Shown here: piece after piece, positions 25,484 through 34,587 of the stretch
Position numbering within the stretch: position 1 is the first letter of the stretch
How the letters are laid out: every line of letters starts with the position of its first letter
From: Bacillota bacterium
GTDB lineage: Bacteria > Bacillota > UBA4882 > UBA8346
Assembly (NCBI GenBank): GCA_023417475.1
Contig: JAEZFP010000068.1
Location: forward strand, 62,001 to 126,000
Length of the DNA stretch: 64,000 nt
Direction: 5' to 3'
Notes under the pieces: generated by a model
What the model was told of the DNA's origin: nothing
The model's database searches: none
The model's input: the letters and a program-made list of their open reading frames with translations, nothing else
Translations under genes and position numbers: made by a program

Positions 25484-25729
25484 TCATGCAATTACACCAA
25501 TTTTCTTTAAGAGCCGCTTAACGGTGTCCGAGGGTTGAGCGCCTTTTTTCAACCAGTCTGCTGCTTTTTCTTTATCAACAACGATTTCGACTGGATCAAC
25601 AATGGGGTTATAGTGACCGATAATCTCAATAAAGCGCCCATCGCGCGGAGCTCTAGAATCTGCAACCACCACACGGTAGAAAGGCCGTTTTTTAGCACCC
25701 ATTTTATTCAAGCGAATACGTACTGCCAT
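25484..25729 (-). CDS. rpsP: 30S ribosomal protein S16
   Basis: 81 residues, full length, with MAVRIRLNKMGAKKRPFYRV and ADSRAPRDGRFIE. It is a primary 30S assembly protein. GGGAGGTG precedes the start. It follows ffh by 48 bases in the conserved operon. Confidence 0.97.
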   Translation of the reverse strand: MAVRIRLNKMGAKKRPFYRVVVADSRAPRDGRFIEIIGHYNPIVDPVEIVVDKEKAADWLKKGAQPSDTVKRLLKKIGVIA

Positions 25730-25777
25730 TTTTTCACCTCCCTTCGAGGTTTGAAAATTTATTTCACAAACTTGATA

Positions 25778-27103
25778 TCAAAAGGGCAGTTTGGGCATTT
25801 TGCCTTTACCGCCCATCTCGGCGATTTGTTTCATCATCTTACGGCTTTGCTCAAATTGCTGCAAAACGCGATTGACATCTTGGACGGTTGTCCCGGAACC
25901 CAACGCAATCCGCCGTCTCCGGCTACCGTTGATGATGTTGGGGTTAGTCCGCTCTTGCTTGGTCATGGATTGAATGATCGCTTCCACCTTGAGCATTTCC
26001 CGTTCATCGACCTGAACCCCTTTTAATTGTTTCGACATCTGTCCCGGGAGCATCCCCAACAATTGATCCAAGGGTCCCATCTTTTTCATTTCGCGCAATT
26101 GGTCCAGGAAATCATCGAAAGTAAACTCGGCTTTGCGCATCTTATCGAACATATTTTTGGCTTTGCCCGGGTCAATGTTGCTTTGCGCTTTTTCAATGAG
26201 GGTTAAAACATCCCCCATGCCAAGCACCCGCGAAGCCATCCGGGAAGGGTGAAAAACCTCCAGGTTCTCCATTTTTTCACCGAGACCGACATATTTAATG
26301 GGAGCTTTAGTCACCGCGCGAACCGAAAGAGCGGCTCCACCCCGCGTATCACTGTCCAATTTTGTCAAGATGACGCCGGTCAAACCAAGTGTTTCCTGAA
26401 ATGAACTGGCGACATTCACTGCGTCCTGACCGGTCATGGCATCCAAAACGAGTAAAATCTCCTGGGGATTGACGCGGCTTTGAATGTTTTGCAGCTCCGC
26501 CATTAACTCTTCATTAACATGAAGACGACCGGCGGTATCGATAATTACCAGATCTCTTTGATAAGAAAGCGCATATTCCAAACCTTTTTCCGCGAGGGTC
26601 ACCGGATCGGCGCCCTCTTGATAAAAGACCGGAACATCAAGCTGAGCACCGAGGATTTGGAGTTGTTTAACAGCTGCCGGGCGGTAAATATCCGCGGCAA
26701 CCAGTAACGGGCGTCGTCCCTGTTTTTTCAATAATCCCGAAAGTTTTCCGGCGGTGCTGGTTTTCCCGGCGCCCTGCAACCCTACTAACATAATCACTGT
26801 GGGCGGCCGGTCCGCCATTTTTAACGGTGACTCATGTTCCCCCATTAACTTTGTCAGTTCTTCATAGACGATCTTAATAACTTGTTGGCCCGGCGTGAGA
26901 CTATTAAGAACTTCTTGACCGACGGCCCGTTCTTTCACATTATTAATAAAATCTTTGACAACTTTAAAATTGACGTCCGCTTCTAATAAAGCCAAACGGA
27001 CTTCCCGCAAGGAATCCTCAATATTTTTTTCGGTGAGTTTCCCCATACCACGAAGTTTCTTAAATGTATCTTGCAGTTTGTTGGAAAGGTTCTCAAAGAC
27101 CAT
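25778..27103 (-). CDS. ffh: Signal recognition particle protein Ffh (SRP54)
   Basis: 441 residues. The N domain (1-90) is followed by the G domain with G1 GLQGAGKTSTAGKL (about 108), DTAGRLH (about 187) and TKLDSDTRGGAA (about 246). The C-terminal M domain (300-430) is Met-rich, as required for signal-sequence binding. It targets nascent membrane proteins with SRP RNA and FtsY. Its ATG shares one base with the ylxM stop (TAATG), showing strict coupling. Confidence 0.97.
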   Translation of the reverse strand: MVFENLSNKLQDTFKKLRGMGKLTEKNIEDSLREVRLALLEADVNFKVVKDFINNVKERAVGQEVLNSLTPGQQVIKIVYEELTKLMGEHESPLKMADRPPTVIMLVGLQGAGKTSTAGKLSGLLKKQGRRPLLVAADIYRPAAVKQLQILGAQLDVPVFYQEGADPVTLAEKGLEYALSYQRDLVIIDTAGRLHVNEELMAELQNIQSRVNPQEILLVLDAMTGQDAVNVASSFQETLGLTGVILTKLDSDTRGGAALSVRAVTKAPIKYVGLGEKMENLEVFHPSRMASRVLGMGDVLTLIEKAQSNIDPGKAKNMFDKMRKAEFTFDDFLDQLREMKKMGPLDQLLGMLPGQMSKQLKGVQVDEREMLKVEAIIQSMTKQERTNPNIINGSRRRRIALGSGTTVQDVNRVLQQFEQSRKMMKQIAEMGGKGKMPKLPF

Positions 27104-27486
27104 TATTGATGAACCTCCTCTTCTTCAGTTTCAGAACTCCGGAGTATTTCCACCTGTTCTTTAACACACAAAAGCTCGCGGTGGATTTCACTTTCAGTTG
27201 GCACCGTATCGAGCATGATAGCTAACTTCGTCGTTACTTGGGATAAAATATTTTGCTGTTTTAAATAATTACGCACCATGCCAAGTTTCGTTTCGAACTC
27301 TTCCATAATATTTTCGGTGCGGTGCAGCAGATCATGAACTGCTTGGCGCGATACGCCCTCCGCTTCGGCTATTTCCGCTAAAGACCAATCCTCTTCATAA
27401 TAAAGCCCCATGGTTCTCCGTTGTTTCTCGGTCAATAGTCCGCCGTAGAAGTCAAATAATAATCCGGTATGTACCAGTTTCTCCAA
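27103..27486 (-). CDS. ylxM: YlxM family helix-turn-helix protein (UPF0122), SRP-associated
   Basis: 127 residues. A sigma-70 region 4-like helix-turn-helix (residues 20-65: LTEKQRRTMGLYYEEDWSL and AEAEGVSRQAVHDLLHRTE) is followed by a helical tail. The family is always linked to ffh and stimulates SRP GTPase activity in some species. A TTG start at 27486 has GGAGG eight bases upstream. The gene follows a consensus promoter and leads the operon. Confidence 0.93.
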   Translation of the reverse strand: MEKLVHTGLLFDFYGGLLTEKQRRTMGLYYEEDWSLAEIAEAEGVSRQAVHDLLHRTENIMEEFETKLGMVRNYLKQQNILSQVTTKLAIMLDTVPTESEIHRELLCVKEQVEILRSSETEEEEVHQ

Positions 27487-27530
27487 ACTGTGTTCCTCCG
27501 GTTGTCAAGTAATCTTGCTTAACAGTGATT

Positions 27531-27559
27531 AGTATACCGACTTTACTAAGTATTGTCAA
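27531..27559 (-). promoter_or_regulatory. Consensus sigma-A promoter of the ylxM-ffh-rpsP-khpA-rimM-trmD-rplS-lepB operon
   Basis: Minus-strand TTGACA, 17-base spacer, TATACT. Predicted start is near 27524, about 40 bases before the ylxM TTG codon. Confidence 0.82.
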
Positions 27560-27729
27560 TGATTATTTCGCTTTCAACGCCGGTAATTACTTAGTTTTAA
27601 CAAGTTTACCGAAAGCTTGACTTAACTAGCGAAACTATCCAGCATTATGTAATGTTTGGCAATGGCAGGATGTCGGTCACTTATTACGAATAAATAGTTA
27701 AATGCTGAATGAATCTGGAGGGAAATGAA

Positions 27730-28239
27730 TTGACCAAAAAAACCGCTTCCATTTTACTCTGTGTGTTACTGGTTGGTCTGCTTGCAGGAGTTTGCAAGGC
27801 GGAATCTGCTTTGGGCCGTAGAGATTATGCTTTTGGATGGCAGTTTTCCAGGCCAACGAGCGGGTTGAGTCTAAAAATTCCGATTCAAGAACAATATTAT
27901 ATCCAACCGATCTGCGCGCTCTCCTTATCGGGCAAATCAGCGGAGACCGATGGTTATTTTACGTTTGGGATACGCGGGATCTGGGATCTTCCAACTCGGA
28001 ATGATCTGCATCCGTATGCCGGAGTTGCTTGGGGTTATTCCGAAGATTTCGATGGCAGCAACGTGCAAAATTCCAAAGTGTCCAAAGCGGCGCGAGGTTT
28101 TCAAAGCTTTTTTGGCGTGGAATATGAAAAATTCATCTTACGCCCCGCCGTGGAAATTGGCTTGGGAAGCTTCCGGAATAATGACGGCAGTTACTTTGCC
28201 GGCGTAACCTATAACTTCTCGCTGCTCTATTATTTTTAG
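27730..28239 (+). CDS. Small outer-membrane beta-barrel-like protein
   Basis: 169 residues from a TTG start at 27730, chosen because GGAGGG lies seven bases upstream; the ATG at 27709 has none. A signal peptide (TASILLCVLLVGLLAGVCKA) is followed by repeated amphipathic strands of alternating hydrophobic and polar residues. The protein ends in NFSLLYYF, the aromatic C-terminus recognised by the barrel-assembly machine. No specific family was recognised. It resembles eight-stranded OmpA/OmpW-like barrels in length. Its stop overlaps the stop of the convergent cyclase gene by three bases. Confidence 0.6.
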   Translation: MTKKTASILLCVLLVGLLAGVCKAESALGRRDYAFGWQFSRPTSGLSLKIPIQEQYYIQPICALSLSGKSAETDGYFTFGIRGIWDLPTRNDLHPYAGVAWGYSEDFDGSNVQNSKVSKAARGFQSFFGVEYEKFILRPAVEIGLGSFRNNDGSYFAGVTYNFSLLYYF

Positions 28240-29786
28240 GTCGTCGTCTCAAACCCGCAACAAACTCGATTTTTTCCGGAATGTTTGGCATGGTAAAGTG
28301 ATTTATCGGTATATTCGAGTAAACTCATTCGGTCCGTCGCGTGATCCGGCATGGTCGCCACTCCGAGTGAAACGGTGATCTGACATTGCAGTTGACTATC
28401 GGGAATATGTTCGATTGCGCGCCGAATCTGTTCGGCAAGATATTGCGCCCGTAAACTATCGGTATCTTTCAGCAATACGACAAACTCTTCCCCGCCGTAA
28501 CGGGCGACGATCCCCTCATCGTCCACAACTTGGGTTATTACGCCGGCGACCACTTTCAAAAGTTGGTCGCCGGCGGGATGACCATAGGTATCGTTATATT
28601 TTTTAAAGTTGTCCACATCCATGAGAATCATGGATAACGGGGTTTGATGTTGCTGCGATCTTTGGGACAATAAGTCCAGTTGCTCATTGAAGTAACGCCG
28701 GTTAAACAAGGATGTCAATCCGTCGGTATCGGCTTGGGTTTTGGCGGTCTTTACTTTCGCCAATTGTTGGAGCGCATTGCCGCATTGGTTGGCGATATTC
28801 AAGAGAAACCGGATTTGCGTATCGGGAATCGGCGCCTCTTTGATATCGACAATTAATAAAATTCCGGCTACTTCGCGATCAATCACAACTGGGAAGGCGC
28901 AGACGGTTTTAATGGCGGTTCCCCGGAAAATTCGCAGCAAATCGGGATGTCGATTCAATTCGTAACAGAGTAACGGTTCTTTAAATATCTGGATTGATGA
29001 TAAACAAAGACTATCTTTCCGCAATGGAGTATGTTGAAAATTATCAAGCCACTCTCGTTCCCAACCGGCCTGTTCGTAAATTTTAAGGACTTCTCCCTCA
29101 AACAACACGATCGCCGGACGCAACGAAGGATCGCTGTGTAATACGGTTTTCAAAGTTTGAACGAAAATATCGTCCAATTCGGAACTGGCGGTAATTTCCA
29201 CCGAGTAATTGGTTAATCGTTCCAGTTTTGAATTCCATTGAGAGAGTTTTTTGGAAGCTTCTTCGGTAGCAGTGAACGTCCGTTTCATCAAAAAACTTCC
29301 CATGATCCCAAAACAATAAAAATAACCGATTTTGGTCAGTAGATTAAAAGTGGGAAACGGATCGATTGTATTATCGAACACGGTAGCCAATGTCAAAATA
29401 ACGCTTGAGAGCGTCGACCAAACAAACACGCCCGAAAAAGTGTAGCGAACGACTGCAGCTAAAATCGGCATGAATAAAAAAGCTACTAACGGACTGTTCA
29501 CGCCACCGGTACGCATCAGCATAAACCAAGTGATTCCAAGATCAAAGGTTAACAAAGGAACCCGCCAAACTCGGACCGCCAACCGCGATATTTTCGGAAC
29601 CAACAGGCAAATAACATTGATCCCAAAATAAGTTCCGGCAACGCCGTAATCAATCTGTGCACCGGCGGCTCCGATCGCGAAGAAGATCAAAATACTGTTT
29701 ACGATGGATAATTTCAATCTAACTTCTGCCAGAGACGTCGAAAAAGTGATTTTGCGGCGTTTTTTTAATTCAAGATTTCCTTCCAC
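28236..29786 (-). CDS. Membrane GGDEF diguanylate cyclase with GAF-like domain
   Basis: 516 residues from a GTG start six bases after GGAGG. The N-terminal region has about five membrane helices (residues 20-165). A GAF-like sensor follows (200-335), and then a GGDEF domain (350-515) with DGLTSLFNRRYF, DVDNFKKYNDTYGH and an intact GGEEF active site, so it should make cyclic di-GMP. No RxxD inhibition site is seen before GGEEF (the bases encode VDDEG), so product feedback is probably absent. The signal sensed is unknown. It converges on the small barrel gene. Confidence 0.87.
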   Translation of the reverse strand: MEGNLELKKRRKITFSTSLAEVRLKLSIVNSILIFFAIGAAGAQIDYGVAGTYFGINVICLLVPKISRLAVRVWRVPLLTFDLGITWFMLMRTGGVNSPLVAFLFMPILAAVVRYTFSGVFVWSTLSSVILTLATVFDNTIDPFPTFNLLTKIGYFYCFGIMGSFLMKRTFTATEEASKKLSQWNSKLERLTNYSVEITASSELDDIFVQTLKTVLHSDPSLRPAIVLFEGEVLKIYEQAGWEREWLDNFQHTPLRKDSLCLSSIQIFKEPLLCYELNRHPDLLRIFRGTAIKTVCAFPVVIDREVAGILLIVDIKEAPIPDTQIRFLLNIANQCGNALQQLAKVKTAKTQADTDGLTSLFNRRYFNEQLDLLSQRSQQHQTPLSMILMDVDNFKKYNDTYGHPAGDQLLKVVAGVITQVVDDEGIVARYGGEEFVVLLKDTDSLRAQYLAEQIRRAIEHIPDSQLQCQITVSLGVATMPDHATDRMSLLEYTDKSLYHAKHSGKNRVCCGFETTT

Positions 29787-29821
29787 CGTCAACCTCCATT
29801 GTTAAATAATGGAATGAACAA

Positions 29822-29861
29822 GAAAAAAGAACCCGGTTTGATTCGTTTCGCAAACCGGTTG
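29822..29861 (-). terminator. Rho-independent terminator after murT
   Basis: Minus-strand stem ACCGGTTTG / CAAACCGGGT with a 10-base loop, followed by TCTTTTTTCTT. It closes the gatD-murT transcript. Confidence 0.78.
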
Positions 29862-29896
29862 TTAGATCTAGGCGCCGATAAAATATGATGATTGAT

Positions 29897-31267
29897 TTAC
29901 ACGACTAATTTTCGGGAAGCGGGATCGGTTTGGTGACAAACCTTCAACAGGAAAGGGCGGATATGAATCATTGATGTATAGTTTGCCAAGATCATCACTT
30001 GTTCCCCGGGGTTTAGATGTCTTGTCAATTCATAAAAGGCGTTTTTGGGAGAGTAGTCCACCACTAACGGGACAGGCGGCGGATCGCTGTATTTAACGCG
30101 TAAAGCCATATCTCCGGCCCGGGTTCCGCTGGCTACAATCTCTTGGATTCCCGCTACTTTCCACAGGTTTTCCAAGGAAACGTCCCAAATCCAGGATACA
30201 TCTTTACCATCGGCAGTTAAGTCATTTAATAATAGTAGAATCCGTTTGCTGCCCGGCGATTTAATTAATAATTGCAGGATATGGTTAAATCCAACCGGAT
30301 TTTTCACCAAAAACAAAAAGACCGGAAAACCCCGATAAGTGAACTGTTCGCTCCGCCCATAACTGGGCGTCACCTGACGAATGACCTCTTTAATCTGCTC
30401 CAGATTGCCGTTTAAGTGAAGACTGACTGCCATCGCCGCCAGAATGTTCAAAATATTAAAAGTCCCGGGCAGTTTGGTTACCATTGGGGATAATTGTCCG
30501 GCATATCCCACCTGGAAGGAGCTGCCGTTCATATAATCGACTTGAATTGACTCCGCCCAGATGTCGAGGGTCGGAAGTTCGTAAACGAGATCAACTCCGG
30601 TTCCCGTTTCTTGCTCAACCAGCAGACCGGCATCATTGGAATCCGGTTCGTCTTTGATCCCAAAATACAGGCGTTTTTCGGGTTTTACCGCAGAACCGAT
30701 CCGGGCAATGTTGGGGTCGTTTCCATTAAGCACAACTTTACACTCGCGCTCGGATTTGCGAATTAACTCCATAATCCGATTGACGTTGGAGTCAACTTCG
30801 CCGTAACGGTCCAATTGGTCGCGGGAAAAATTGGTAACCACCAAAATCTGCGGCGCAAACTTGTGAAACGATTTGATTAAAACTGCTTCATCGATTTCAA
30901 ATACGGCATAGTCGGCCATATATTCCAAGTCGAGATCTAACTGATCGATTAAAATACTGGTTATAATTCCGGTTACAAGGTTGGCGCCCCGGGCGTTGGT
31001 CGTGAGCCGGTAACCCTGAGCGCGCATCAGCTCAACCAAAATTTTGGTCGTAGTTGTTTTCCCGTTGGTCCCGGTAATCATGATCCAACCGTTTTTGAAA
31101 CGAGGCGCCAATAAATTAACGATATTGGGGAACAATTTCAGGGCAATTGCCCCCGGAAAATTCGTTCCCTCGCCAATTTTCAATAAACGCGTGGCATGAA
31201 AGATCGAACGAACAATCAGTGCCGCAATAATGATTTGAAGGCGTTCCCACCCGGTCATCTTCTTCAT
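29897..31267 (-). CDS. murT: Lipid II isoglutaminyl synthase (glutamine-hydrolysing), Mur ligase-like subunit MurT
   Basis: 456 residues. The Mur ligase ATP site is MITGTNGKTTTTK (about residue 63) with NFSRDQLDRYGEVD, and the C-terminal DUF1727 domain has LNDLTADGKDVSWIWD with the Asp that completes the triad with GatD. With GatD it amidates D-Glu of lipid II. Unlike typical MurT, the middle insertion has no Cys4 zinc ribbon: the protein contains only two Cys residues, at KSEREC and KVCHQ. It follows gatD by eight bases. Confidence 0.9.
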   Translation of the reverse strand: MKKMTGWERLQIIIAALIVRSIFHATRLLKIGEGTNFPGAIALKLFPNIVNLLAPRFKNGWIMITGTNGKTTTTKILVELMRAQGYRLTTNARGANLVTGIITSILIDQLDLDLEYMADYAVFEIDEAVLIKSFHKFAPQILVVTNFSRDQLDRYGEVDSNVNRIMELIRKSERECKVVLNGNDPNIARIGSAVKPEKRLYFGIKDEPDSNDAGLLVEQETGTGVDLVYELPTLDIWAESIQVDYMNGSSFQVGYAGQLSPMVTKLPGTFNILNILAAMAVSLHLNGNLEQIKEVIRQVTPSYGRSEQFTYRGFPVFLFLVKNPVGFNHILQLLIKSPGSKRILLLLNDLTADGKDVSWIWDVSLENLWKVAGIQEIVASGTRAGDMALRVKYSDPPPVPLVVDYSPKNAFYELTRHLNPGEQVMILANYTSMIHIRPFLLKVCHQTDPASRKLVV

Positions 31268-31275
31268 TTACCTAC

Positions 31276-32028
31276 TCAACCCCTGAAAAATTTGGAATTT
31301 TGAACCCGGTGAATCACATAATCACGGGTTTGATTTTCAAGACCGTCATCCAACGCTTCCAGTTCGGCTTGGCCGAACCTTCTCTGTAATGCGAGCCGAA
31401 TTAAATAATCGGCAAACTTAGGGTTTTTCGGCAACAACGGGCCGTGCAGATACGTGCCAAAACAATTTTTATAATGAGCCCCTTCGGAACGATCCTCCCC
31501 GTTGTTGCCGAAACCCTTGAGCACTCTTCCTAAAGGTTGGCAATTCGAGCCTAAATAAGTCCGTCCGGAATGGTTTTCAAAACCGACCAGTTTTAAGTTG
31601 GCATGAACTTGGAAATTGGCTTGAATAACCACGTTGCTAATCGCGCGGAGCTGACCGCCTTCAGTGCGTAAATCCAATACGGAAATACCGTTTAAAATCG
31701 GTCCTTGAACCGGACGATAGTATTCGCCAAGTAATTGCAGTCCGCCACAGACGGCCAGCATCACCAATCCGTCTTCAATCGCCGAACGAATATTTCGGGC
31801 CTTGGTTTGAAGCAAATCTTCGCCGATCTTGAGCTGTTCTTTGTCCTGACCTCCTCCAAAAAACGCCAGATCATAGTCGGCCAAGTTCGGTTGATCGCCA
31901 ATCCCGATCTCTGTCACTTGCAGTTCGATATTCCGCCAGCGGCAACGTTGAAATAAGGTTTGCACATTGCCGCGATCTCCGTATAAATTCATTAAAGTAG
32001 GGTAAAAGTATGCGAGCTTAAGTTGCAT
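31276..32028 (-). CDS. gatD: Lipid II isoglutaminyl synthase glutaminase subunit GatD
   Basis: 250 residues, CobB/CobQ-like class I amidotransferase. The nucleophile is in LAVCGGLQLLGEYY (about residue 95) and the catalytic His in GTYLHGPLLPKNP. It supplies ammonia from Gln to MurT for amidation of the peptidoglycan stem peptide, which is needed for efficient cross-linking. GAGGAGG precedes ATG 32028. The gene order gatD then murT in one transcript supports the pair. Confidence 0.92.
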   Translation of the reverse strand: MQLKLAYFYPTLMNLYGDRGNVQTLFQRCRWRNIELQVTEIGIGDQPNLADYDLAFFGGGQDKEQLKIGEDLLQTKARNIRSAIEDGLVMLAVCGGLQLLGEYYRPVQGPILNGISVLDLRTEGGQLRAISNVVIQANFQVHANLKLVGFENHSGRTYLGSNCQPLGRVLKGFGNNGEDRSEGAHYKNCFGTYLHGPLLPKNPKFADYLIRLALQRRFGQAELEALDDGLENQTRDYVIHRVQNSKFFRG

Positions 32029-32214
32029 ATATCCTCCTCATGACCTACCACTCTAGCAAAGGTTTAACTTACCTGACATAATTATTCGCTAGTTATTTTT
32101 TGAATTCCTTTATTAACTGCAGGAAACTCATTCTACTTTAAGGTTATTTTGCCGAAATTACAATTTTTTAGTATTGAAAATCCCGTCTTCGCTTTTTGCT
32201 GCTAGATCATAAAC
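32029..32214. other. Gene-free stretch upstream of gatD
   Basis: The 304-base gap between gatD and the RseB-like gene holds the terminator of the latter (32215-32245) and presumably the gatD promoter. I see A/T-rich sequence but no convincing promoter hexamers, hairpin or open frame in this part. Confidence 0.45.
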
Positions 32215-32245
32215 GAAAAAACCGGGCATTGATTCCCGGTTTTTT
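32215..32245 (-). terminator. Rho-independent terminator of the ECF sigma operon
   Basis: Stem AAAAAACCGGG / CCCGGTTTTTT with an 8-base loop, 88 bases after the RseB-like gene. T-run on both strands. Confidence 0.85.
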
Positions 32246-32332
32246 GGCGATAGATATTTCCATCAGCAGTTATTATTTTGTTATGATTCTGAAATCTTCA
32301 GCACAATCGCCGTAGTGGCCTGGGAAGGGCAA

Positions 32333-33328
32333 TTACTTAAGGTTAGGATTTTTCTCAAAAGATGCGGCGATCTTTTTCAACTCATCAAACGACACGGAAC
32401 CAATCATCGCGAAATGAACCTGGTTGGAAAACCACTGATAGAGCGTGATTGTTTGATTGGGCTTATTAAAATCCTTGACGCTGTCGGAAGAAAATTGTTG
32501 TTTTTCCGATAGTTTTTCCCGTTCGAACACGGACAGTTTTTGACCATTGGGCCCTTCGAAGAGTAAATGGGCAACCGTGGCAAAACTTAACTCCTCCAAC
32601 GAAGCTTTGCTAAAGACATACCCTTCGGGGAGGTATGTGGGTAAAGTGATCGGGAAATTGACTCCTTGTTGCGTTCGAGCCAAACTGACGGTCTGCCAAA
32701 ATTTATTCGAGTTATCATACCATTTTACGTTTTCCGGAAACAGCGACTCCGGGTTGAAATTGGAAGGCAACTTTTTAACTTGCAGAAACCGATAGGATCG
32801 ATTTAATATTTCCTGACGATACAGATCAAAACCAGTTGGAAAATGGGATTCTTTATCGATATACAAACGGTAATTAAAATTTCCGGCAATACCGCTTAGC
32901 ACATACACCGGTCGCCCGTAAAGCAACGTGTCGTTCTCCTGTAGCGAAACTCTGTCCAACCAACTTTGCCATTCCGGAAAACGTTTTTTATTTTTGCCAT
33001 CGGGAATCTCAATTTTTAATCCGGCATTTTGCCCGGAAATGTAAAATAGCGACAGTTTATCCGTATCATATGACAGTTCCCCTCTCTGCCACAGGGGAGT
33101 CTGAACTTGTTTCAGCAAGTTCCGATTTTTTACCCATACTTGATAGGTTGTCTCCTGCCGACGCCCAAAGCGAAAAACCGTTTCGGTATACTCGCCCCAA
33201 TAATTGTTTTTTAGGGCTTCCGCCACATGTTCTTTGATTTGCGCAATATTGGATTCTCCCCAAACCGGATAATTCAAGGGAATCATCATCATCATCAATA
33301 TCAATAGAATTCGCGCTACCTTCTGCAT
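32333..33328 (-). CDS. RseB/MucB-like periplasmic protein with DUF4367-type C-terminus
   Basis: 331 residues from ATG 33328, chosen because GTGGGGGAA precedes it and a signal peptide (MQKVARILLILMMMMIPLNY) follows at once. The N-terminal part (30-220) has the LolA/RseB-like half barrel pattern. The C-terminal 100 residues end with LYQWFSNQVHFAMIGSVSFD, as in DUF4367 proteins linked to anti-sigma factors. It is probably exported and modulates the membrane anti-sigma factor upstream. The gene is third in the sigma operon, 62 bases after the anti-sigma gene. Confidence 0.72.
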   Translation of the reverse strand: MQKVARILLILMMMMIPLNYPVWGESNIAQIKEHVAEALKNNYWGEYTETVFRFGRRQETTYQVWVKNRNLLKQVQTPLWQRGELSYDTDKLSLFYISGQNAGLKIEIPDGKNKKRFPEWQSWLDRVSLQENDTLLYGRPVYVLSGIAGNFNYRLYIDKESHFPTGFDLYRQEILNRSYRFLQVKKLPSNFNPESLFPENVKWYDNSNKFWQTVSLARTQQGVNFPITLPTYLPEGYVFSKASLEELSFATVAHLLFEGPNGQKLSVFEREKLSEKQQFSSDSVKDFNKPNQTITLYQWFSNQVHFAMIGSVSFDELKKIAASFEKNPNLK

Positions 33329-33390
33329 AAACGTTCCCCCACTTGTGATTCTTCGAAAAGGATCCCGACCGAATCGACAATGAATCCTGA

Positions 33391-33750
33391 TTATGATCCT
33401 GATTCGTAATGAATGATCAAATATTCTTCGACCATTTCCGATTCGGGTCCGGTGAAACTTGGTTGCGATAAACGATACCAAAAACTGGTGATTGCAAACA
33501 ACACAACCAAGGCAATGGCAGCTAAAGCAACCTTTCTTTGCAACATCGCATAGATAAACTTCGGTCGTGCCACTGTAAGACGCGGCTCCGGAAAAACTTT
33601 ATGTAAAAGATCATGAATTTGCGAGAGCTCCGCTACTTTAAGCCGGCATTTTTCACAGGCGCGCAAATGCCTTTGTAAAAAATAACCTTCCCATAAACGG
33701 GCCTCTCCATCTGTTATGCTCTGTAATTGCAGATCATTTGGACAATGCAT
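33391..33750 (-). CDS. Anti-sigma factor with zinc-finger (zf-HC2) and one membrane helix
   Basis: 119 residues from ATG 33750. The N-terminal HCPNDLQL and the later HLRACEKC form the H-x3-C-x2-C zinc-finger anti-sigma motif. One membrane helix is at about residues 72-92 (VALAAIALVVLFAITSF). The start overlaps the sigma gene by 17 bases. It should hold the ECF sigma factor at the membrane until an envelope signal releases it. The longer frame from 33816 runs through the sigma coding region and has no ribosome binding site. Confidence 0.82.
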   Translation of the reverse strand: MHCPNDLQLQSITDGEARLWEGYFLQRHLRACEKCRLKVAELSQIHDLLHKVFPEPRLTVARPKFIYAMLQRKVALAAIALVVLFAITSFWYRLSQPSFTGPESEMVEEYLIIHYESGS

Positions 33751-34342
33751 TGTCAGCCACTTCCTTATCTTCTTGCAGCAAGGGGCGAAGAACCTTGCGA
33801 AGTTCCTGCCTTGCATAAAACAGGCGGGATTTAACTGTTCCTAAGCCGATTTTGGTGATCTTTGCGATTTCTTGATATTTAAAACAATGAATATCATGCA
33901 AAATGATGATCATGCGGTGTTCGGGCGATAAGTGATTCAAAGCGTTACGGATGGTTTCCTGAAGTTCGAGCTGTTCATAACAACCATCCGGCAATCGTTT
34001 TGGATCTCTGATTTCAAGGGTCACCGCTTCCTCTTCTTCACTGGTTATTCGCGTCAGATACGAAGTGGGACGGGCCGAAACCTTTCGTTGGTGATCGATA
34101 CAGGCATTCGTCATAATCCGAAACAACCAAGTCCATATGGTTGAATCTCCTTTAAAGCTGGGCAAGGCGCGGATAATTTTGATTAACACTTCCTGGGTTA
34201 CATCTTCGGCCTCAAAATCATTACCCAAGAAATTGCAGGCGTAATGAAAGAGTGGTCTGCGAATTTTACAAATAAACTCTTCAATGGCGACCGGGTCGCC
34301 TTTTTGGGCTGCTCTAATTCTTTCAAGCTTTAATTCTGACAT
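33734..34342 (-). CDS. ECF-type RNA polymerase sigma factor
   Basis: 202 residues. Region 2 (20-90) has FEAEDVTQEVLIKIIRALPSF and TIWTWLFRIMTNACIDHQRK. Region 4 (130-185) has LSPEHRMIIILHDIHCFKYQEIAKI and GTVKSRLFYARQELRK. It directs RNA polymerase to envelope-stress promoters, and the neighbouring zinc-finger anti-sigma factor and RseB-like protein fit that role. GAGGTATTA precedes ATG 34342. Confidence 0.93.
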   Translation of the reverse strand: MSELKLERIRAAQKGDPVAIEEFICKIRRPLFHYACNFLGNDFEAEDVTQEVLIKIIRALPSFKGDSTIWTWLFRIMTNACIDHQRKVSARPTSYLTRITSEEEEAVTLEIRDPKRLPDGCYEQLELQETIRNALNHLSPEHRMIIILHDIHCFKYQEIAKITKIGLGTVKSRLFYARQELRKVLRPLLQEDKEVADNALSK

Positions 34343-34587
34343 TAATACCTCTTAGCAATGACGGATTGAAGATGGAAAGAGTTCAATATGATCTACAATT
34401 TTCTTTAGCTTTAACAAATTTCCTGCCTGTCGCGGTTCTTTCTTATAAAAATCATTCATCGAACCGAATTCGATTCCTCTTATTTCTGATCTTTTCCAGG
34501 GAATAAAACTGCCCCACCATTGAAACCGATTGAAATATTGCCAAAGGCTCGATCTATGAATAAAAAAAATGGCCGAGTAATCGGCCA

